From assembly GCA_035610365.1 (NCBI GenBank), contig CM069435.1, forward strand, positions 82,059,389-82,123,388: a stretch of DNA of 64,000 nucleotides, read 5' to 3'. Below the pieces are notes generated by a model. That model saw nothing but the letters and a program-made list of their open reading frames with translations, was not told the DNA's origin and did no database searches. A program made the translations under genes and the position numbers. The stretch is from Aquatica leii (Eukaryota > Arthropoda > Insecta > Coleoptera > Lampyridae). This document shows positions 25,179 to 36,050 of the stretch, piece after piece (positions within the stretch are counted from its first letter, which is position 1; every line of letters starts with the position of its first letter).

Positions 25179-25979
25179 GCGCCAAATTCAAAAAATTTAA
25201 ACAATTGTTAAAATAATCAGCAGTCTTGAAATATTGGAATTTCAAAATGAGGCAACATTTTAACTTAGAGTTAACGTAAAATAAAACTAAAGTTATCTTA
25301 TTTGTTTTATTAAAACTAAAGTACCCTATTTTATTAGTTCTGACAAACACTGAAACCACTTTGTTTTTTTTTGTAACTTATAGATCGCCTCTAAACTCAA
25401 TTTTTGCCAGAAGAGCTGATTTAATTGTTGCGACGTTGATATAATCGTATTCGACTCATTTTTATTTTTGTAGCGTTACAGTTAAGCAAGGCTCACAAGT
25501 AACAAGCAATTAGAAAATGGCCAGGCGTCAAAAAGTTTAGATTATTTGGATCGGTTGAGCGCGGGGAAAAAGACCTCAATTTGTACTAGTACCTAGATAA
25601 AAGTTTATAAGTAAGAGATGAATTATCTAGTGTTTTTTTAAAATGCTTTTTGATTACCTTTACGCCATTCTCTCACAACCCGTATTAAAGTAATAAATTT
25701 CTATTCGATATTGACGGAAATCATAAATTTACATAATGGTTCTTTAATTATTTTAGCAGCGCCTCAACACCAAAGTTGGTATTCCTCTACGGCCAATAAA
25801 TCGTATAAATACTGCTATAAAGGCTTTGGCAGTCAAGCTTGTGAGCAGCAAAATCCAAACCGATTTAAGTAAATAATGGAGTAGTGTAAAGAGTTAGATA
25901 AACTAGTATAGTCAGCCATCATAGGCTTATAAGATCTCGAATTAGTTCGAAAGCAAATAGTACAGTTTCTAATAATTTT
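25179..25979. other. Spacer between piggyBac and BEL/Pao remnants
   Basis: No gene is seen. A ~50-bp stretch at 25,164-25,212 (containing aggcgccaaattc) resembles one at 29,394-29,444 (aggcgctaaattc) in the same orientation. The reason is unknown. Confidence 0.4.
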
Positions 25980-28900
25980 TCTATTAGTATTACGACCAGA
26001 TGTGAGCTAATAATATATAATAGAAGCATAAGATGAAAGTGTTTGAAAATTAAGATAGTGAAAAAACGATTCTTTGGAATTAGATTGGGAATTTTTATCG
26101 AACGCGTAGTCGGAATGTCTTAATCTTCTACCAACACATAGAACACCGCATTTGTATATGAAGGGATTAAGCGGTAGAATATTTGAAGAAGTGTTTAAAA
26201 GTCGTTCGGACTTTAACAACGCTATTTCAGCGTCAAATCCTTTAAACAGACCTAACTTGATCAGCACTTCCATAACATTTTTGATTTCTGATATTTGTAA
26301 ACTGCCAAAGATGCGTTTAGGTTTGGTTTGACAAACATTATTGCAAAATCAAAAGATCCAAGATACTATTCTCTTAAGTTAGGATAGTGAAGTAAAGGTA
26401 CTAAATATAGAAGACGATGTAGAATTGAGGAGGGTAAATGTAAACTCATCGTCTTGCTTAAGTTCGTCATCAGAAGAATTATCATGTAAGTCATGTAAGA
26501 CTAGCCATTGATTTTCGGCTGTTATCAAAGAGGCAAACCTTGCCACGAGAGTGTATTGTTTACTAAATTGGGCATCTTCTGTATATGGCATCAGCTGGAT
26601 TGTGCTTGCAAGGAACATGACCAATTCTTCAATTAATGCGACTCGGTGTGACAAAAAAGTTTTAAATTTGTTAGCGGAAGACCGTATCCAACTCAACACT
26701 ATTGCAGGATTTCACCATAACCAGACTGACAAAAATTCTAACGTAAAAGAAGATTGCATCTTATCGATTAGCTGAGCTAGGAAGACGGCTGCACATAACT
26801 CGAGCCGTGGAATTGTAAATCCGTTTAAATGAGCGACACGTAATTTTGGTCAAAGTAAGATGACATGAAAAATACGCAACAAATGCTTGAGAACTGCTGT
26901 CACAAAACCCATAACACACAAGTATTACAAAATCTGTAGTTGCGATATAACGTGGTATCGTTTATAAATTTAAAGAAGCAAGATTAGTTTTAAAAATGCT
27001 TCATTGAGTGTTTATTTTCTCGGGTAAATTTTTATTCCAAGAAACCTTTAAGCTCCAAAGGCTTTAAATAAGAATCTTACTTAGGATGACAATTAGTGAT
27101 ATTAATCCTAAAGGATCGAATAACTGGGAGACTATAGATAGAATACACACATACTGAATGTTGTCTGTGGGTGAATTCTAAGAAATACTTAATACCCTTG
27201 CGTTTTCTCGTTCGTTAAAGAAATTGTATAAAAAAATAAGTTGCTCGTTGTTTTATTTGACAAAATACTACTATTTGATAAGAACATTTGTATGGGAAAA
27301 CCGACGCCTTCCAACAGTAGCGTAAAATAACTTTGAAGTTTTATTACTTCTTTGGGTGTAGCAGCAACGATTCAGTCTAAAACATGTTTGTTAAAGATTG
27401 GTTTATGTTTACCCAAAGATATCTGACCCACCTACAAGAAAATATAGAAACAATCTGCACCGATAAGGATATCTCTTGGTAGGATTGGTTAAAATCATTA
27501 TCCATCAATCTAATAGTTGACGGTATGTATAAACTGTGCTTGTTAAATGAGCGTATTGAAATGTTTTCAGAAATTTTTGGAATAATTAGACAATGTAACT
27601 TGATTTGAAATCCATTATTTTTGGATGCAATTTTGAATTTAACAGCGGAGTTTAACTGGGCGAAACAGGAATTAATGCCTTATATTTTTGCATTGATTGG
27701 CTGTCTGTTTTAGATTAATTCTGGAGGCTAATTCCTTGGTAATAACATTTGAGTAACTACCATTATCGAATACGACTCTAGCTGAGTGACAGGTATGATT
27801 TCCAGATCTAACACTAATAAACGCTGTCGAAAAAAGAACATCATTACTTTAAAAGCAAGATAAAACGATGGCTGTACTATCGGCCGTGAGAATGGCATGA
27901 GAAAGATTATTGTCTTCGACCATTAAAGTAGAAGGTGAACTACTAGAAGTTTGTGGCTTTCTTTCTAAATTCATCTTATCCAAGTGTCGCAAAGTATTGT
28001 GTTTTTTATGACATATATTTTAGGTGAATTTAGAATGATATGAGTTCGCATATCTCAAACAATTTTTACAAACTTTTTGTTCGTTTGCCCTTTCAATCCT
28101 TTGTGTGGCAAAAAGGGCCAAACGTTTATTACAATGGTCAGTAAAATGTTCATCTCTACAAATCAAGCAGGATGCTCGTTTAGGCATAACCATCAGAGAT
28201 TGTTGAAAATTTGACGATTTATGTTTATAAGATAAATTTTTCCCAGACTCATGAGTGCCTTTAGTATTGAAATGTATTTCCGCTAGCAGTTTACATTTAC
28301 ATTAAAATGCAGTAAATAAATTAAGCTCATTGAGTAGTGAGTACAGAAAGTTTTTCTAACGCCCGGATGTGTTTGGAGTAGTGGTCGAATAGTTGTCGGA
28401 TATCATATGAATTTCGTTTTTGCATAGTTTTTAATTCCAGTATGCCTTTGATATGGTTTATGATGATTAACTTGGGATTATCAAATCTTTCACGTAACAA
28501 ATCAAATGCAACTGTATAATTTTTACCGTTAGGTTGAATATTAGAAACTTTTTGAGCCGTAGCACCTTTTAGGCTACTTTTCAGATGCATGAACCTCTCC
28601 ACTCCACTCCACTCCAAGACTAGCTTTATTGTGGGTAAGCAAAATAAAGGTTTCGTAGTAGGACTTACATTCTATGTAAGTACCATCATAATTAGGTAAT
28701 GAGATACGAGACAGTTTAGCATTTGTACCGCTCGTTACTGATATCTATTCAGTGTTACTATTGTTACTGGAATTTAAACCTAAATTGCAGTTATCAGACA
28801 ATAAAATTGTAGCTAATAAAGTGCACTCAAGGTATTTATTGAAAACATTCCTCGCAAGTCATAAAATCATCATCTTAGTTTGATTAATCAGTTAACTGAA

Positions 28901-28980
28901 TAGACAGGTCATCGTACTTTTCATCTAAATTTTGTTAATGCTGCCATAATACATTTGAATTTTAGTGTCAAGTTTTTTAT
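25980..28980 (-). pseudogene. BEL/Pao LTR-retrotransposon remnant (gag-pol)
   Basis: The minus strand reads in BEL/Pao order from high to low coordinate. 28,617-28,327 is the gag region typical of the family (F-M-H-L-K-S-S-L-K-G-A-T-A ... L-L-R-E-R-F-D-N-P). 28,190-28,000 holds the zinc-knuckle-like array (C-L-I-C-R-D-E-H, C-K-N-C-L-R and H-K-K-H-N-T-L). 27,845-27,720 resembles the aspartic protease (F-S-T-A-F-I-S-V ... F-D-N-G-S-Y-S-N). About 27,130-27,010 carries the D-P-L-G-L-I-S block after reverse transcriptase. 26,699-26,379 contains L-S-W-I-R-S-S ... F-K-T-F-L-S-H-R-V. 26,273-26,007 contains C-V-G-R-R-L-R, the start of integrase. The RT catalytic core and the integrase DDE region are missing. 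LTRs were not identified. It is a long-dead copy with many stops. Confidence 0.8.
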
Positions 28981-29970
28981 CAATGTTCTCGTTTGGAACT
29001 AATGATAAGAAAATCTTTAAAATATTCTAGTTTTTTAATTAGTGATTTTTTGTTAGCAAGAATTGTTTGTACGTCGATGCAATTACAATTTAATGTAAAC
29101 TGCACTTGCAATAAAGAAATAAACGAGACAGAACGCAAATATAAAGATAAAGATGAGGTATGCAATTATTCAAGCAAAATTTGTTATATTTAGAACGGCA
29201 ACTTTAAATTCCAATCAGAAAGATGCAAAACTATGCAAACGTGCGTTTATTTGCGTCGCATATCATTGGAGGTAAACTCACTGAATCTAAAAACTCATTA
29301 CTACGTTTAATATTTTCAATATAAAAAATATAAACCTAAATTTTAACAAATGCATGCATCAATTGCCAATACAGTAGCTGAAATAACCTGAAACGAGGCG
29401 CGCTTCAGGCGCTAAATTCAAATAAATTTAAACATCCGTTAACAACTACAATATTAGATTATTTAAAAATGTATTTTGTGTAAATTATAATAACGTCCTA
29501 TACCCAAAATGTGTTGTTTTCGAATTTGAATTACGATGAAATGAAATTGTTGTGAGCTATCTTTTGTTGTACGATTTTGAGTGTGAGGTGTATTTCTTGA
29601 ATGTTAGTATTGATAAATAATTTTAAAATGATAAAACATTTATTCCTTTGTACCTATATTCAACATAAATATCAAAATGCGATAGTAGTTCCCAGTTATC
29701 GTATATTTTAATTTCTTCGAAAATATATTTTACAACTTTTAAACAAATTTATTTGCAGCGTACGATTGTTATTGTAAGCAACTGTATCTATAAATACATT
29801 TAAAAATAAATAATCAGATATCGACAGAATAATAATTTGTAGGTACAGTATTTTTTTAACAGCAAAAAAATACGTCTTTTTTATTTATAGTAAAACATCG
29901 TATTTGTTTAAAATGTAAAACTTGCTTAATCTGTTAACGTTTTTTTCCTCTTTAAGCGGTAGATAACTAA
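28981..29970. other. AT-rich spacer before the tRNA cluster
   Basis: Overlapping 60-codon frames on both strands at 28,980-29,193 are not credible genes. The stretch 29,394-29,444 resembles 25,164-25,212. Otherwise nothing was recognised. Confidence 0.4.
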
Positions 29971-30042
29971 TCCCATATGGTCTAGTGGCTAGGATACCTG
30001 GCTCTCACCCAGGAGGCTCGGGTTCGATTCCCGGTATGGGAA
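29971..30042 (+). tRNA. tRNA-Glu (anticodon CTC)
   Basis: A 72-nt cloverleaf. The acceptor arms TCCCATA/TATGGGA pair fully and are followed by discriminator A. The D-arm region holds the A-box-like TGGTCTAGTGG. The anticodon stem CCTGG/CCAGG closes the loop CTCTCAC, giving CTC. The T-arm contains the B-box GGTTCGATTCC. A run of six Ts at about 30,046-30,051 is a normal RNA polymerase III terminator. It is the first of three copies in a local tandem duplication and the only one with a CTC anticodon; the other three genes in the window read TTC. Both decode glutamate (GAG versus GAA). Confidence 0.97.
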
Positions 30043-30246
30043 ATATTTTTTGTGCAGATTTCACTATTACAATTACTTTATTTGACAAAAAATATTCATA
30101 ATAAAGGCAAGATGGCAAACATAGCAAAACCGCGTTTATTATAAAGAAATCAACAAGATAACCATTAAATTTTGAGTAATTTAGTTTATTTTTAGAAAGT
30201 TATTGAATTTGACTGTAAGATTTGATTTTCTAACTGGAAATAAATA

Positions 30247-30318
30247 TCCCATATGGTCTAGTGGCTAGGATACCTGGCTTTCACCCAGGAGGCTCGGGTT
30301 CGATTCCCGGTATGGGAA
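30247..30318 (+). tRNA. tRNA-Glu (anticodon TTC)
   Basis: Identical to the tRNA at 29,971 except in the anticodon loop, CTTTCAC, which gives anticodon TTC (decodes GAA and GAG). Acceptor, anticodon and T stems are intact, and a T6 terminator follows within about 10 bp. It is the second copy of the local tandem array. Confidence 0.97.
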
Positions 30319-30435
30319 TTATTTTTTGTGCAGATTTCGTTATTATTATTACTTTATTTGACAAAAAATATTGATAATAAAGGCAACATGGCAAACATAG
30401 CAAACCGCGTTTATTATAAAGAAATCAACGAGTTA

Positions 30436-31066
30436 GGCCTGTTTGACACGATGCAATTTTTTATACAGTTTTTATGGATAATTTTTGCAGCAATAAAATT
30501 GTACCGTTGCACACAGAAACATAATTTTTTATGCAAGATTTGATGCAAGAAATGAGAAATTTTAAAACTAGTTCTAAAATTTTTCAACGGAAGAATTAAT
30601 TCTGACTGCAAATCGGCGTAGAAGTTCAAAATGCGTCAAAGTTGGCCAAGTTGGGTCCCTTCCCTAAATCCGCTGTTTTGCAATTTGTTGGTTAGGTTAG
30701 CAGTTCGTATTTATTATACATATATGGTTAACAGCGATTTGTACTTATTAATAAATACATAATAAGTTTTAAAAACGTCTTTCGTCATCTATGTTGCTCA
30801 TAATAATTATTCTTTAATACTTAATAAAAATCAATGTTTGAGGTTATTGTGCGCTGTTTTATTTGAAAATCAATCTTTTGGTTCCTAATTTTCAAATGCG
30901 CATGCTCACAGTGGATATTTCTTCAAATATTTTTACTATCGTGTCAAACTCGTCAAAAACTTTATTACAATTTTTTTGCTTATGAAGTAACCTTTACAAG
31001 GTTATTTATATATGAATTTTTTTATAACACATTTGATAGCAAAAATAACATCGTGTCAAACAGGCC
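30436..31066. mobile_element. PIF/Harbinger-like MITE, 631 bp
   Basis: The ends are inverted copies, GGCCTGTTTGACACGATG at 30,436-30,453 and its complement at 31,049-31,066. The insertion lies in the duplicated tRNA spacer, so the sister spacer (30,150-30,165) acts as the empty site. There 'ag-ATA-acc' is continuous; here the sequence reads 'ag-TTA-[element]-ATA-aca', a 3-bp target duplication with one mismatch. A 3-bp A/T target and GG-starting termini fit PIF/Harbinger. No transposase frame lies inside; the 71-codon frames at 30,328-30,629 show no motif. It was inserted after the duplication, or lost from the other copy. Confidence 0.8.
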
Positions 31067-31155
31067 ATAACAGTTAAATTTTGAATAATTTAGTTATTTT
31101 TAGAAAGTTATTGAATTTGACTGTAAGATTTGATTTTGTATACTGGGAATATATA

Positions 31156-31227
31156 TCCCATATGGTCTAGTGGCTAGGATACCTGGCTTTCACCCAGGAG
31201 GCTCGGGTTCGATTCCCGGTATGGGAA
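31156..31227 (+). tRNA. tRNA-Glu (anticodon TTC)
   Basis: Identical in sequence to the copy at 30,247, with an intact cloverleaf and A and B boxes, followed by a T5 run at 31,230-31,234. It is the third copy in the tandem array, after the MITE-bearing spacer. Confidence 0.97.
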
Positions 31228-33157
31228 ACTTTTTATTAAAATCTGATTGCTTCAACTATTAAAAAAACAAATCAAAACAATACAAATGAAGATATTTTTT
31301 AGATCTATTAGTAGTAATAGTACTACATTTGTTGACTTTTATATTACTTAAAGGCGAGGGACTACCTCAATATAATTTGGCGGAACGGTCAAGGGTCGCA
31401 AGTCTCAATGTGCTAATCAAAATGCAATTAAAAAAAAGTTAAAATAATGCGAAACCATTAATGACAAATACCATTCAAATCTGTTCAATATTAAAAGAGT
31501 ACAAATGACAAAACGCAGGTTATAACAACAAATATATTTATTTTTAACGACGAAAGAGAAAAGTTAAAAAAAGCGATACAGAAGTACATAGATAGTAACA
31601 ATTAAGAGTTCGCCGATAAATATCACAGTCAATAATGTTGATACAAGCCCAGGAGGGTAAGCAACACTCCATACATAAAATTATCGTAGTACAGTATGAC
31701 AGTATAAGTTAATAGGTAATCGAAAAATTAAACTTTGGTTTTATTCGAAACTAGAGCAACCAGAAGCAAATCACACTTAGAATAAATTCAAACCGTAATT
31801 GTACAAATAAATTTGCGTTAGTCACGATAACATCTATACTTACGTCGCACGTATTTTACGTTCGACAAATTTACGAATTAATAGAAATTAAAAAAATTAT
31901 ACTCACGATTGTTCAGTCATGCTAATAGGTATTGGCAGGCTTGAATCGTCTCCTAAAATTGCTAAAAATGTAAAAAAAAGAAAGTAAATATAATATGATT
32001 AATCAATTGTTTGTAAGTCAACCAATGAATCGTTGTAACCGTATGAGTCAAGCTTTCGAGTGACTTTCACTGTTTCTACCGCAGATGTGCCTCTAAATTT
32101 AGTAAACCATCACACAAAGTACGTAAACGACTTGACTCCATATTATATTGCGATTATTAGTTTTAGTAACCAATGTCCCACTTAGTACGTGCTCCAAGTT
32201 ATCGATTATCAAGCAAAAGCTATTTAATTGACATGTACTATTTTAAAGAGACAAACACCTGACGGTAGTTTAATAAACTATTATAATTACGAGATTAATT
32301 AAGTTATGTCACAAAAATAGAAAGTAATTTTTACTCTATAAAAACCTACACATATGAAGTAAAACCAATTGTAATGAAAAAGTTGCATTTATTCTATTTA
32401 GTAAATTGCAACAAGAAATTTCCGATTTAAATTTCATTTTGAGACCTGTCGTATAGACAACTTACATTACATTTCTTTATTTCGATTTTGTTTAACTCCA
32501 TATATATCTTAATGTCTCACGTTATTTGGTTTTTAGATTTCGTAAAATTGGTCATACTGATTTACCACCACGAATAAGGTAAGTTGGTGAGAGATTTTGA
32601 CGCTATTATAAGTTCGTTCTCGCTTATGGTGTTTTTTTTTATTTTGAAAACGCAAATGAAACCACGAAACGTTATATAAAGTTGCTTCTTATCAAGCACG
32701 TGTTTGAAACTAAACGTTAGGTAAGAATACATTTTGTAAATTCAACGTTTATTAGAATTCGTTTTTTTAGATGTACTCACTCAACAATTTATCTGCATTA
32801 TGGCTATTCACACACAAATTTTCTTTTGGGATGATAAGATTTAACACCTTTTGGTAGGTTTTACAAAATGGCGATTTAACGATTTTAATCCGTTTTTCTT
32901 TTAGTGTTTTTTTTGGTTGGTTTCGTCTTTCTTGTACTTTGGTAATTTTTTCTTCTTATACGGATGAGTCTATTACTTGCCTTACGGCGATGGTTTCAAA
33001 CTCATCTGCGGATCACTGTTCCAACTATTACTCGAAGTAACGTCATATTGGATCTACACTATCACCACCAACGTAAATGGTGATAGACACCCGGATACCA
33101 GTGTAATCGCTTACTCGACACCTACAAAACACAGGTCAGATCTTTTCGTTTCTTTAT
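31228..33157. other. AT-rich sequence with one shared repeat patch
   Basis: At about 31,392-31,415 the word gcaagtctcaatgtgctaat recurs. It is present in near-identical form in the inverted arms at 42.5 and 45.0 kb, so this is probably a relic of the same repeat family. A short hairpin (ctatcacca ... tggtgatag) lies at 33,058-33,087. No gene is supported. Confidence 0.45.
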
Positions 33158-33990
33158 ATAATAATAATAATAAGGTTTATTGTGCTAATAATCACATAGA
33201 TCTTGCACTCGCCATATAGCAAATAAAGTAAAAATATATAACAAAGTTAATATAACAAAGTTAATATAACAAGTTAATATAACATACATGTGATAGATAA
33301 CAATAAGTAAAACAAATTAATTGACGAGACTTCAGTACGTAGCAAAGTTAGCATTATAGTACTTTAAAATCGTACTTAGTGTATTGTTCTACACTGTAAA
33401 AAACGTTTTCAGTTAAAAACTTGAGCATCTTTTTTTTGAAAGCCTTAATAGGCAGATCTTTAAATGTAACGGGTAGCACATTAAAAAGTTTCGGGGCCAG
33501 ATAATCCGGGCGCTTTTGAGTTAGACTCAACCTACAAAAATTGGATCTATAATGACTGTTAGTTCTTGTTAGGTAATGGTGTCTATCATTATATTTAGAC
33601 CACAAGCAGTCATTTTGCTTAACGTAAAGTAGGCACTGAAAAATGTAGATAGCTGGAATAGTCATTATAGATAACTCACGATAAGCTTCTATACAATCTG
33701 CTCTGTATGGTAGATCAGCTAACACACGAATAGCTATACGTTGAATTTTAAAGATGTATTTCATGTGGGCAGACGAACCCCACAGCAGCGTTCCGTATGT
33801 GCAATGCGAATGAAATAAACCATAGTAAGCAGTTTTTAGGACATGTTGGGACACTTCGTTTTGAAGACTTTTGAGGACGTATAAGTTGCGGGATAATTTA
33901 ACCGACAACGTAATGATATGTTTACTAACCAAAATAAACTTACGTTGTACCGAGGCCTGCGTAAGCACTACCTACGATTCTAATCTATCT
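33158..33990 (-). mobile_element. LINE 3' fragment (CR1/Jockey-like), minus strand
   Basis: The frame 33,968-33,354 (204 codons) has the pattern that ends many insect non-LTR reverse transcriptases: Y-G-L-F-H-S-H-C-T-Y-G-T-L-L-W-G, then I-Q-R-I-A-I-R-V-L, then Y-L-T-R-T and the late L-F-N-V-L-P. The catalytic palm is not included, so this is a 5'-truncated copy. After the stop, about 180 bp of 3' untranslated sequence ends on the minus strand in a (TTA/ATT)n tail at 33,158-33,175. The untranslated part contains four imperfect copies of ttaatataacaaag at 33,237-33,284. The frame is open over 200 codons, so this insertion is younger than its neighbours. The clade is tentative. Confidence 0.75.
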
Positions 33991-35519
33991 CCATCTATGC
34001 TTGTTAAAAAAGACAAAAATCATTTCATAATTAATATATAAGCTGATTAAACTTTTATGCAAAAATTTAGGTAATTCATTGCATTTCGATGATTAACTTC
34101 GTGATACAGGGAAATTAAACCTGAAATCCAAATTGATTATTACAAGCTTGTACTATCCACGTTTACCTGTTAACACGTCTCAAGTTAGTTTTTGTATTAC
34201 CATAACTACAGGCAGTTTAATTTAGGGGCTCTTACTAAAATTTCATATAACCTAACTTCATTTTTGTTACTGCTTTAAAATCAGTAACGTACTGTCGATA
34301 ATCACTTTCTAGAATTTATAACCGTACAGTGGCGTGCTATAAATAAAATTACTTAATTATCTTGATACATGTTAAACTATTTTCTGTGATAATAAAACTG
34401 TTATATTGTTATTTCTTTGTATTTGTGTATTTAGGTTTTATCTTCCTAAACTATCATTTGTTATATTAGGTTCGTAGGAGGTACCTGCTACTGACTGTTA
34501 GTTTCGGTCAGTTATTGCTAATAGCAATAACTTGGTGCCTATAAATATTCTTCTGCTACTTAGAACCTCCCCCCACACGCTTCGACTTCTAGCGGATATA
34601 TTCTTAAATTTGTCTACCTCCACGTAACACAATGCACCCATGTATAACGCGAAAAAAAACGAATATTTAAAAATAAAGGTCTCACTGAACGCGCACGTTA
34701 AATTTTCATGTACAATCCTTCTCACATTTACCGGAAATGTCATTTTTCCTCTTTATTAATTTTATACGTCAAGAAAAAAACGAAAAATGACAGCAAGTGG
34801 GCGTTCCGGAACGAAATTTATACAGTACACAACCTATATCAAAATACTTTTAACATAACACAGTAACACAAACTATTGTATATTTATTATTATATTCAAT
34901 CAAATTATCGCAAAGTTCATGTATTTTGTAGGTTATAAATATTTGAGCCAATGGAAGACCATGACTATTAAATGGATGATCTGAAATGTACTGCATAAGT
35001 TTAAAGTTAGGATGGAAATGTAGATAATTATACTACTATTTGTGTTACGGAATAAAATTTTAAAATAATGTAATATTTAACTTACTTATGGTTATGAACA
35101 ACTATAACACATAATAACACGATTTTTGAACTTTAACTTTTAACAATTTAATTCAAGGTGAATTAAACTGACAAATAAACTGACCGAACGTTGTTTAAGT
35201 TATCGGCGTACGCGTATGTTTTAAATAACATACGTTATATAGATTAGCAGTACTTACTTTATAAAGAAATAAGTATACTATATTATTTCAATTTTTTATT
35301 TGGTCAAGTATGAATCATAAGATACCTTTTGTAATTACGACTTTAGAATGTATTTTCCAACATCATTTTTTTTAAATTTTATCCAATAGTAAGTCGATGA
35401 CACTAACCTTGACAAAATTGTTCAAATTGAAATCCATCTGTTTATAGGCATAGTTGCAACCTTGGAGGTATCGTTTAAATTACTCGTTCAATTTTTACTA
35501 GTATAGCTTTTAATACCGT
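33991..35519. other. AT-rich sequence without recognised genes
   Basis: The minus-strand frame 34,743-34,498 (81 codons) has no motif I recognise. Nothing else was seen. Confidence 0.45.
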
Positions 35520-36050
35520 TGCGTTAATTCTTTCTGTAACTGTTTATTGAAACACTCTCTTATATTACGAGCAAAGTGATCGGGAGATCTATCGTGCATG
35601 TAAATCATGTTATATTTGGTAGATAAATTGGCCTAACAACCCTGTGATTTATTATTCTCAGCCAAACGTTAATGGAAAACCTGCTTTAGTGACCATATTC
35701 TATAAACTCATACGGATTTTTATTTGCCCAATAATGAAGATTATGATTATTAAATATCTCTGGTAAACATAGGTTCATCGCTCCAAAGAATACGCCAGAG
35801 AAAGTTGCCATTTCTTTGAATTAATTTTAAGATTGTGTTACAAAAATGTAATTGTAATATGTTATTGTTATCATAGAGAGACTTTAAAAACGTGATATGA
35901 ATGAAGCAAGTTTTTTTGTAGAACCAAGTGAACGGTCTTGTTACTAGGGATATTTAATGTTGAAATTAACTGTCGTGTACAGCGTCTAGAAATTGTTCTT
36001 CTTGTTGTATTGCACGCCTTTGCAGCTTTTGTGGAAAACGTACGTTGTAC
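35520..36050 (-). pseudogene. DDE transposase remnant of the DUF4817-associated type
   Basis: Read from high to low coordinate on the minus strand, the pieces line up with a transposase type common in arthropod genomes that carries a DUF4817 helix-turn-helix domain. An H-x-V-L-Q-K-N-L-L-H-S-Y-H segment comes first (about 35,945-35,900). W-R-I-L-W-S-D-E-P-M-F follows at about 35,800, then N-N-H-N-L-H-Y-W-A-N-K-N-P. The H-D-x-S-P-x-H-F-A-R-N-I-R-E segment is at about 35,590-35,550. The S-D-E and H-D motifs hold the first two catalytic acidic residues. Multiple frameshifts and stops occur. Neither end was located, and the helix-turn-helix part is not clearly preserved. Confidence 0.6.

Larger units (their letters stand above)
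30043..31155. repeat. Tandem segmental duplication around tRNA-Glu genes
   Basis: The flanks were copied along with the tRNA genes. The ~110 bp after the first tRNA (30,043-30,154) match the ~110 bp after the second (30,319-30,430), including ttgtgcagatttc and aggcaa(c/g)atggcaaacat. The ~82 bp before the second tRNA (30,165-30,246) match those before the third (31,074-31,155), including agaaagttattgaatttgac. The unit is therefore tRNA plus about 200 bp of spacer. The second spacer is longer because a MITE sits in it. Confidence 0.9.

Noticed and set aside
33237-33284. Four repeats of ttaatataacaaag as a CRISPR-like or regulatory array
   Set aside because: The repeats are contiguous and imperfect with no spacers, and lie in the 3' untranslated region of a LINE in a eukaryotic genome.
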